A stretch of 64,000 nt of DNA, taken from NCBI GenBank assembly GCA_002168075.1, contig NHCE01000010.1, forward strand, positions 302,548 to 366,547. Direction: 5' to 3'. The notes below the pieces were generated by a model, which had not been told where the DNA came from, made no database searches, and saw nothing but the letters and a program-made list of their open reading frames with translations. Every line of letters begins with the position of its first letter. Position 1 is the stretch's first letter. The stretch comes from Rhizobiales bacterium TMED25 (GTDB lineage: Bacteria > Pseudomonadota > Alphaproteobacteria > Rhizobiales > TMED25). Made by a program: the position numbers and the translations under genes. Below are positions 57,982 to 64,000 of this stretch, piece after piece.

Positions 57982-59496
57982 ATGAATTGGCCAATATTAT
58001 CAACACTAATAATTATCCCTCTCATTGGCTGTATAACTATACTTTTAATTAATAGCACTGATGATATAGGGAAAAGAAATATAAAACTTGTCTCTTTATA
58101 TGCTAGCATAGTCAATTTTTTAATTTCAATAATTTTATGGGTAAATTTTGATAAGCTGTCACCAGATTTTCAATTCGTTGAGCGATATGCTTGGCTATCT
58201 GAAAATATCACCTATTACATTGGTGTTGATGGTATATCAATATTCCTAATTATATTAACGACATTCCTGATGCCTTTCTGCATATTGATAAGTTGGAACA
58301 GTGTTAAGGATAAGATAAAAGAATATATGATAGCGTTTTTAGTCCTCGAAACTCTGATGATTGGAGTCTTTTCTGCACTAGATTTGGTTGTATTTTATCT
58401 TTTCTTTGAAGCATGTTTGATACCAATGTTTTTGATTATTGGTATTTGGGGAGGAGTACGACGAGTTTACGCAACATTTAAATTTTTCTTATATACGCTC
58501 AGTGGATCAGTGCTGATGTTAATTGCTATTATATATATATACATAGTGACTGGTACCACCGATATTGTTAAATTAGATACATATTTGTTTGATTATTCTA
58601 TTCAAACATGGTTATGGCTAGCATTTTTTATATCATTTGCAGTCAAAATACCAATGTTTCCCGTTCATACCTGGTTACCTGATGCGCATGTAGAAGCTCC
58701 AACAGCTGGTTCTGTAATTTTGGCTGGTGTTTTGTTAAAAATGGGTGGGTATGGTTTATTACGATTTTCGATCCCACTATTCCCGGTTGCTTCGTACGTA
58801 TTTATGGATTTTGTATTTGTCCTCTCAGTGATTGCTATTATCTACACATCCTTTATTGCAATTGCGCAAGAAGATATTAAGAAATTAATTGCTTATTCAT
58901 CTGTTGCTCATATGGGTTTTGTTACAATGGGTATTTTTACTTTTACTGAACAAGGAATCCAGGGTGCCATATTCCAAATGTTAAGCCATGGCTTAATATC
59001 ATCAGCTCTCTTTTTGTCTGTTGGTGTAGTATATGATAGAATGCATACTAGGGAAATTAGTGTATATGGTGGCGTAGTGCGTAAAATGCCTATTTATGCT
59101 TCTTTCTTTTTGGTATTTACTATGGCAAATATTGGTCTTCCGGGAACAAGTGGTTTCGTAGGAGAATTTTTAACTTTAATTGGTGCTTTTAAGGTCGATA
59201 TATATGTAGCTCTATTTGCAACAACTGGTGTTATATTATCAGCCGTATATGCTTTATGGTTATATAAGAGGGTGTTTCTTGGACAAATTATAAATGACAA
59301 ACTAAATGTGCTTGAGGATATTTCATCGCGTGAATTATTTATTTTAGCCCCATTTGTTTTGTTGATCATACTATTTGGTTTCTATCCTAACATGATCATT
59401 GAGCTTACTGCTGAAAGTTCAACAAATCTAATCAACAACTACAATTATTCTCTTGAACAATATCAATCTTTCTTAACTCTTCAAGATGTAAAGTAA
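57982..59496 (+). CDS. nuoM: NADH-quinone oxidoreductase subunit M
   Basis: Antiporter-like pump subunit, 504 residues. [20 protein letters not shown] with the conserved Glu, [52 protein letters not shown] core with the key Lys, and [19 protein letters not shown]. The start is the ATG at 57982 with GAGGGTG upstream, 4 bases after the nuoL stop; the TTG at 57961 is inside nuoL. Confidence 0.97.
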   Translation: MNWPILSTLIIIPLIGCITILLINSTDDIGKRNIKLVSLYASIVNFLISIILWVNFDKLSPDFQFVERYAWLSENITYYIGVDGISIFLIILTTFLMPFCILISWNSVKDKIKEYMIAFLVLETLMIGVFSALDLVVFYLFFEACLIPMFLIIGIWGGVRRVYATFKFFLYTLSGSVLMLIAIIYIYIVTGTTDIVKLDTYLFDYSIQTWLWLAFFISFAVKIPMFPVHTWLPDAHVEAPTAGSVILAGVLLKMGGYGLLRFSIPLFPVASYVFMDFVFVLSVIAIIYTSFIAIAQEDIKKLIAYSSVAHMGFVTMGIFTFTEQGIQGAIFQMLSHGLISSALFLSVGVVYDRMHTREISVYGGVVRKMPIYASFFLVFTMANIGLPGTSGFVGEFLTLIGAFKVDIYVALFATTGVILSAVYALWLYKRVFLGQIINDKLNVLEDISSRELFILAPFVLLIILFGFYPNMIIELTAESSTNLINNYNYSLEQYQSFLTLQDVK

Positions 59497-59507
59497 GGTA
59501 TATACTA

Positions 59508-60938
59508 ATGAACACAATATTATATTTAACCATTTTACCTGAAATTTTTCTTACAATTATAACTATGTTCCTTTTAATGGTTGGGGTTTTCAATAAAGGT
59601 GAAAATAGTTATAATTTAGTTTCAAACTTTTCCATTGCAGGTTTGCTTATAACTCTATTATTCATATTAAGTGGAGTAATACCGCAAGGTACCTCATTTG
59701 GAAACTCGCTTATTTCAGACAATTTTTCAATTTATTTGAAGTCATTGATAATAATTTCAACAATCATTATATTGATCGTTTCTAATGTATATTTAAAAAA
59801 TATCAAATTACTAAAATTTGAATACGTTATTTTAATATTGATGTCAGTCATTGGAATGATGATAATGGTTTCATCTAATGATTTAATATCATTATACCTT
59901 GGCATTGAATTACAAAGTTTACCTTTATATGTTCTAGCTTCAATAAGAAATAAGTCATTGAAGTCTACTGAGTCTGGTCTTAAATATTTTGTTCTAGGCG
60001 CTTTATCATCTTGTATTTTGCTTTATGGCTTATCATTAATATATGGATATACAGGTTCAATTTATTACGAAGAAATATTAAATAATATTGAAATCTCAAA
60101 TATTGGAATTCTTATTGGTTTAGCATTCTTACTTGCTGGGTTTTCATTCAAAATATCTGCTGTACCATTTCATATGTGGACACCGGATGTCTATGAAGGT
60201 TCTCCAACTACAATAACCGCTTTTTTTGCAGTTGCTCCGAAGATTGCCGCTCTTGGATTGATTGCAAGAATATTGATAACGGGTTTACCAAATCTTATAG
60301 ATGATTGGAGATCTATATTAATGCTATTATCAATATTTTCTATGCTACTTGGAGCATTCTCAGCAATTGGTCAAACAAATATTAAGAGGTTGTTGGCATA
60401 TTCCTCAATAAGTCATATGGGATTTGCATTAATGGGAATTACAAATGGATCTATAGAAGGAATTAGAAGTCTTTGTCTCTATTTATTTATATACTTGGTT
60501 ATGTCTCTTGCTATTTTTATTTCAATTATAGCATTAAAAAAAGATGATGAACATGTCGAAGAAATTAATCAGTTATCAGGTCTATCGAAATCAAAGCCAA
60601 TGATGGCGATTGTTTTATCTATATTGTTATTTTCGCTGGCGGGTATACCTCCACTTGCAGGTTTTTTTGCAAAATTTTATGTTTTATATGCCGCAGTGAA
60701 TGCTGAGTTGTATTATCTTGCAATTTTTGGTGTCTTATCTAGTGTGATTAGTGCATTTTATTATTTGAGAATTATTAAAATAATGTATTTCGAAGATACC
60801 TTGTTAACTTTTGACCCAATCTCAAAAAGGCTCAGAGTATTAATCTATAGTTTATCAGTAATAACATTGTTATTTTTTGTTAAACCTTCTATTTTTCTAA
60901 ACATGGCTGACGTAGCTGCATCATCACTGTTTCTCTAA
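59508..60938 (+). CDS. nuoN: NADH-quinone oxidoreductase subunit N
   Basis: Antiporter-like pump subunit, 476 residues. YLGIELQSLPLYVLASIRNKSLKSTESGLKYFVLGALSSCILLYGLSLIYG-type stretch, SFKISAVPFHMWTPDVYEGSPTTITAFF and YSSISHMGFALMG are NuoN signatures. Last nuo gene. Its final base is shared with the birA ATG, so birA belongs to the same transcript. Confidence 0.97.
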   Translation: MNTILYLTILPEIFLTIITMFLLMVGVFNKGENSYNLVSNFSIAGLLITLLFILSGVIPQGTSFGNSLISDNFSIYLKSLIIISTIIILIVSNVYLKNIKLLKFEYVILILMSVIGMMIMVSSNDLISLYLGIELQSLPLYVLASIRNKSLKSTESGLKYFVLGALSSCILLYGLSLIYGYTGSIYYEEILNNIEISNIGILIGLAFLLAGFSFKISAVPFHMWTPDVYEGSPTTITAFFAVAPKIAALGLIARILITGLPNLIDDWRSILMLLSIFSMLLGAFSAIGQTNIKRLLAYSSISHMGFALMGITNGSIEGIRSLCLYLFIYLVMSLAIFISIIALKKDDEHVEEINQLSGLSKSKPMMAIVLSILLFSLAGIPPLAGFFAKFYVLYAAVNAELYYLAIFGVLSSVISAFYYLRIIKIMYFEDTLLTFDPISKRLRVLIYSLSVITLLFFVKPSIFLNMADVAASSLFL

Positions 60939-61672
60939 TGAAGATTAAAAATTATGATGGTATAATTGAACATCACAAGTCTGTGAAATCAACAAATTTA
61001 ATGGCTATTGAAAAAATACAAAAAAATGAAGATTTCGATTGGCTTATTGCTGATTACCAGACAGATGGACGTGGTAGAAGTTCTAATGTCTGGGATTCAC
61101 CAGTTGGGGGCTTATATGCTACACGAGTAATAAAAGATAATAATTTAGACTATAGCCATATTAGCCAAATAAGTATTCTTTCATCTGTGATTATAGCGTA
61201 TACCATCAATAAATTTATTGATGGTTGGAATATTAAATTGAAGTGGCCAAATGATATACTGATTGGTGGCGATAAGTTATGTGGTATACTTATTCAAACT
61301 TTAAACCATGATAATAATTTTTATATCATTATAGGATTTGGTATTAACGTTAAAAAACCATCTGTTAAAACTCAGGGCAAATACGCCTATCTAGGTGAAA
61401 TAAATAAAGAGGTAATAATTGATAAATTATTTGATGAATTAATAAGAAATTTTAATAAAATAATAAATAAATGGGATTATGGTAATAACTTTGAGGAGTT
61501 CAGAAATTACTGGATGAAATTATCATCTGATATTGGAAAACAAGTAACCGTTGTAGATCAAAAAACAAATAAAAGTGGAATATTTGAATGTATTGATGAA
61601 TCTGGGAATTTAATTCTTAGAATTGAGAATGATTTAATAAAAATTAACACAGGGGATGTCTTTTTAAATTAA
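60938..61672 (+). CDS. birA: Biotin-protein ligase (no repressor domain)
   Basis: A 244-residue class I biotin-[acetyl-CoA-carboxylase] ligase. HHKSVKSTNLMAIE, the biotinyl-AMP loop TDGRGRSSNVWDSPVGGLYAT and KLKWPNDILIGGDKLCGILIQ are present, followed by a small SH3-like C-terminal domain. No N-terminal helix-turn-helix exists, so it cannot act as the BirA repressor. The position after nuoN is standard in alphaproteobacteria. Confidence 0.95.
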   Translation: MKIKNYDGIIEHHKSVKSTNLMAIEKIQKNEDFDWLIADYQTDGRGRSSNVWDSPVGGLYATRVIKDNNLDYSHISQISILSSVIIAYTINKFIDGWNIKLKWPNDILIGGDKLCGILIQTLNHDNNFYIIIGFGINVKKPSVKTQGKYAYLGEINKEVIIDKLFDELIRNFNKIINKWDYGNNFEEFRNYWMKLSSDIGKQVTVVDQKTNKSGIFECIDESGNLILRIENDLIKINTGDVFLN

Positions 61673-61682
61673 GATATAAAAT

Positions 61683-63359
61683 ATGACTAAAAATAATTTT
61701 GAGATTATATACACACCCATTGGTGGAGCAGGACAGATAGGGATGAATTTATATCTCTATGGTTATAGAAAGCCAAATAAAGAAATAAATTGGTTGATGG
61801 TTGACTGTGGTATTGGTTTTGCTGATGAATTCTATCCTGGTATTGATATTATGGTACCAGATATTGATTTTCTTCAAAATAGAAATAATAAGCTCATAGG
61901 TGTAGTGCTTACTCATGCTCACGAAGATCATTATGGTGCAATTAGCACTCTTATAAATGATAAAATAGATGTTCCTATATTTTGTACTAAATTTACAGCA
62001 GAGCTTTTAAAAGAAAAAATATCTGAAGATTATAATGATATGATTTTAGATATGAAAATTGTAAAAGATAATGCAAAGTTTGATGTTGGAGAATTTAATA
62101 TAGAGTTTATAAATGTTGCTCATTCAATTCCAGAACCGAATGCACTAAAAATATCACTTGGTGATTTTAATATTGTTCACTCTGCAGATTGGAAACTTGA
62201 TGAAAAGCCGGTAATAGATCGTAAGACAGATACTAAAAAGTTTGAGAAAATTGGAAAGTCTGGTTGTGATGTTTTAGTATGTGACTCTACAAATATATTT
62301 AGAAAAGATATTTCACTCACAGAAAGTAAGGTCGCAGATAATTTAATTAAAGCTATTAAAAAAATTAATGGCCTAGCTATTGTAACAACATTTTCTTCAA
62401 ATGTTTCTAGGTTAAAATCTATTATAGATGCGGGTATTATAAATAATAGAAAAATTATTCTTTCTGGAAGATCTATTAAAAGGTTTGTAAAAGTAGCAAA
62501 AATCTGTGGCTATATTAGTAAGGATGTACATTTTCATGAAGAAAAAGATATCAAGAAAATATCAAAGAGTAATGTTCTTATAATATGTACTGGTAGCCAA
62601 GGTGAGGGCAATGCATCTTTAAGTAAAATTGCATTAGGGAGAAATCATTTAATTTCACTTTGTGAAGGAGATGTAGTTTTATTTTCTTCTAAAACAATAC
62701 CGGGAAATGAAAATTCAATTGGATATCTAAAAAATAAGTTGGTTGAGTTAGGTGCTGAAATAATAGATGATACAACACAAGATATACATACGACAGGTCA
62801 TCCATCAAGACCGGAACTGGAAAAACTTTATAGTTTATTAAATCCAACTACAGTAATACCAATGCATGGTGAATTATTCCATTTATCGGAGCACATTAAT
62901 TTTGCTAAAAAAAATAAAATTAAGAATCCTATTTTTGTCAAGAATGGAGATATAGTTCGGCTACATCCTAAGACACCGGAAGTTATAGATAAAACAGAGC
63001 CGAGTTTTTATTTACGAGATGGCGATGTTTTTATAGATCCTTATGACCAATCTCTTAAAGACAGGCGAAGGCTGCAAGAATCGGGAGTTGTTTTCGTAAC
63101 TCTTATCTTAGATCGCAATTTTATATTATATGTGGATCCTGTAATTGAGTTACTTGGAGTTCCAAATTCTCTGAATCAAATTGAAAATACAGAAAAATAT
63201 GTCGAATTAGTTATTGAAAATGCTATCGATTCTCTTCCTAATGCAAAAAAAAGAGATGAGTCATTTATGCAAAATTATCTAGAAAAAACATTACGTAGTG
63301 AATTACATTCCAAATGGGGAAAAAAACCAATTATCAAAATAAACTTAACTTTCGTTTAA
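61683..63359 (+). CDS. rnj: Ribonuclease J
   Basis: Metallo-beta-lactamase/beta-CASP nuclease, 558 residues. Zinc site LTHAHEDHYGAI (about residues 78-89), later NVAHSIPEPNAL, HSADWKLDE, beta-CASP motifs IICTGSQGEGNASLSKI and HTTGHPSRPELEKLYSLLNPTTVIPMHGE-type. It has 5'-3' exonuclease and endonuclease activity in rRNA and mRNA processing. It coexists with RNase E, encoded at the other end of the window, as in many alphaproteobacteria. Confidence 0.95.
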   Translation: MTKNNFEIIYTPIGGAGQIGMNLYLYGYRKPNKEINWLMVDCGIGFADEFYPGIDIMVPDIDFLQNRNNKLIGVVLTHAHEDHYGAISTLINDKIDVPIFCTKFTAELLKEKISEDYNDMILDMKIVKDNAKFDVGEFNIEFINVAHSIPEPNALKISLGDFNIVHSADWKLDEKPVIDRKTDTKKFEKIGKSGCDVLVCDSTNIFRKDISLTESKVADNLIKAIKKINGLAIVTTFSSNVSRLKSIIDAGIINNRKIILSGRSIKRFVKVAKICGYISKDVHFHEEKDIKKISKSNVLIICTGSQGEGNASLSKIALGRNHLISLCEGDVVLFSSKTIPGNENSIGYLKNKLVELGAEIIDDTTQDIHTTGHPSRPELEKLYSLLNPTTVIPMHGELFHLSEHINFAKKNKIKNPIFVKNGDIVRLHPKTPEVIDKTEPSFYLRDGDVFIDPYDQSLKDRRRLQESGVVFVTLILDRNFILYVDPVIELLGVPNSLNQIENTEKYVELVIENAIDSLPNAKKRDESFMQNYLEKTLRSELHSKWGKKPIIKINLTFV

Positions 63360-63378
63360 AATAAAATTAGGGTTTAAT

Positions 63379-63636
63379 ATGAGCACATTCACAATTTTTG
63401 GTATATTTTTTATTATGTGGTGGATTGTATTTTTTATTGTTTTACCTTTAAATATTACAACTCATATGGATAAAGGTATCAATATTAAAGGTATACATGG
63501 CAGTGTACCTATAAACCCAAAATTAGTTTATAAACTGATAGTTACAACTATAGTAACATTTATTATATTATTAAGCTTAGTACTTTTATTTTATTTTGAT
63601 ATTTTAACAATGAATAAAATTTTAAGTATAGATTGA
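63379..63636 (+). CDS. DUF1467 family membrane protein
   Basis: An 85-residue protein with two membrane helices (about 2-22 and 52-75) around a short loop ([26 protein letters not shown]). The [12 protein letters not shown] start and the location between rnj and proS match the DUF1467 family of alphaproteobacteria. Function unknown; the strict co-location with proS and nuo genes is its main clue. Confidence 0.88.
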   Translation: MSTFTIFGIFFIMWWIVFFIVLPLNITTHMDKGINIKGIHGSVPINPKLVYKLIVTTIVTFIILLSLVLLFYFDILTMNKILSID

Positions 63637-63644
63637 GTAACCTG

Positions 63645-64000
63645 ATGAAATTAAGTAAATATTTTTTACCAACGCTAAAAGAAGTTCCAAAAGATGCTGA
63701 AATAATATCTCATAGATTAATGCTTCGAGCAGGAATGATTAGGCAGGCAAGTTCTGGTATTTATATATGGCTACCTCTTGGGTATGCGGTCTTGAAGCGG
63801 ATAGAGCAAATTATAAGGGAGGAACAAATCAATGCTGGTGCAATAGAATTATTAATGCCAACAATCCAGTCCGCTGATATTTGGAGAAAGAGTGGGCGTT
63901 ATGATGATTATGGAGCAGAAATGCTACGAATGAAAGACCGGCATGACCGTGATATACTGTATGGACCAACTAATGAAGAGCAAATCACAGATATTGCAAG
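63645..64000 (+). CDS. proS: Prolyl-tRNA synthetase, N-terminal part (runs off the window)
   Basis: ATG at 63645, 8 bases after the DUF1467 stop, opens a frame that stays open to the window end (118 codons). [43 protein letters not shown] and the class II motif region [29 protein letters not shown] are those of bacterial ProRS. It charges tRNA-Pro. The catalytic motif 3 and anticodon domain are outside the window. Confidence 0.97.
   Translation, partial: MKLSKYFLPTLKEVPKDAEIISHRLMLRAGMIRQASSGIYIWLPLGYAVLKRIEQIIREEQINAGAIELLMPTIQSADIWRKSGRYDDYGAEMLRMKDRHDRDILYGPTNEEQITDIA

Overview
The window is strongly AT-rich, gene-dense DNA from an alphaproteobacterium, most likely a small-genome marine type. 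The evidence is the conserved gene order (tRNA-Leu, tig, clpP, clpX, lon, hupB, tRNA-Val, tRNA-Asp; nuoA to nuoN, birA, rnj, DUF1467, proS; SUF operon with two cysteine desulfurases) and alphaproteobacterial protein variants such as long PstA and PstC, StaR-like ArsC plus aquaporin, and RNase E with an S1 insertion. Several neighbouring genes overlap by 1 to 8 bases. No CRISPR array, insertion sequence, prophage or rRNA is visible.

Layout. 1-10.9 kb: start of rne (leftward), a PBP1A-like glycosyltransferase with an apparently dead transpeptidase half, prfB with an intact programmed frameshift, bcp, a large AsmA-like protein, tyrS, anmK and an alpha/beta hydrolase. 11.0-18.2 kb: DUF2938 gene and the SUF iron-sulfur operon (desulfurase, sufB, C, D, S, T, A). 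18.2-26.7 kb, leftward: the phosphate regulon (phoR, arsC, aquaporin, pstS, pstC, pstA, pstB, phoU, phoB). 26.8-30.7 kb, leftward: parE, glnA, glnB with a sigma-54 promoter. 30.9-37.8 kb: tRNA-Leu, the ATP-dependent protease block, HU and two tRNAs. 37.8-46.8 kb: an accessory block between tRNA-Asp and nuoA with a VTT membrane protein, an ABC-2 exporter, an aldehyde dehydrogenase, a periplasmic sulfur/thiol cluster and a GST-like protein. 46.9-61 kb: complete 14-subunit complex I. 61-64 kb: birA, RNase J, DUF1467 and the start of proS.

Most notable points. (1) Three copies of one promoter architecture, TTGTAAT-N4-TTGTAAT-N10-CA[A/G]TA, precede pstS, pstC and the arsC-aquaporin pair. This looks like a lineage-specific Pho box and implies that arsenate detoxification is induced together with high-affinity phosphate uptake. 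(2) The only PBP1A-like gene here keeps all GT51 motifs but has lost the SxxK, SxN and KTG transpeptidase motifs. (3) parE seems to need a frame change in an A10 run near its start. (4) A thiosulfate-type cluster (double rhodanese, YeeE/TsuA-like transporter, a 49-residue membrane-anchored peptide with a CAPCGAPC motif, DsbA-like protein) holds what may be an undescribed small sulfur or thiol protein. All functional statements come from reading motifs and synteny by eye; no database search was possible.
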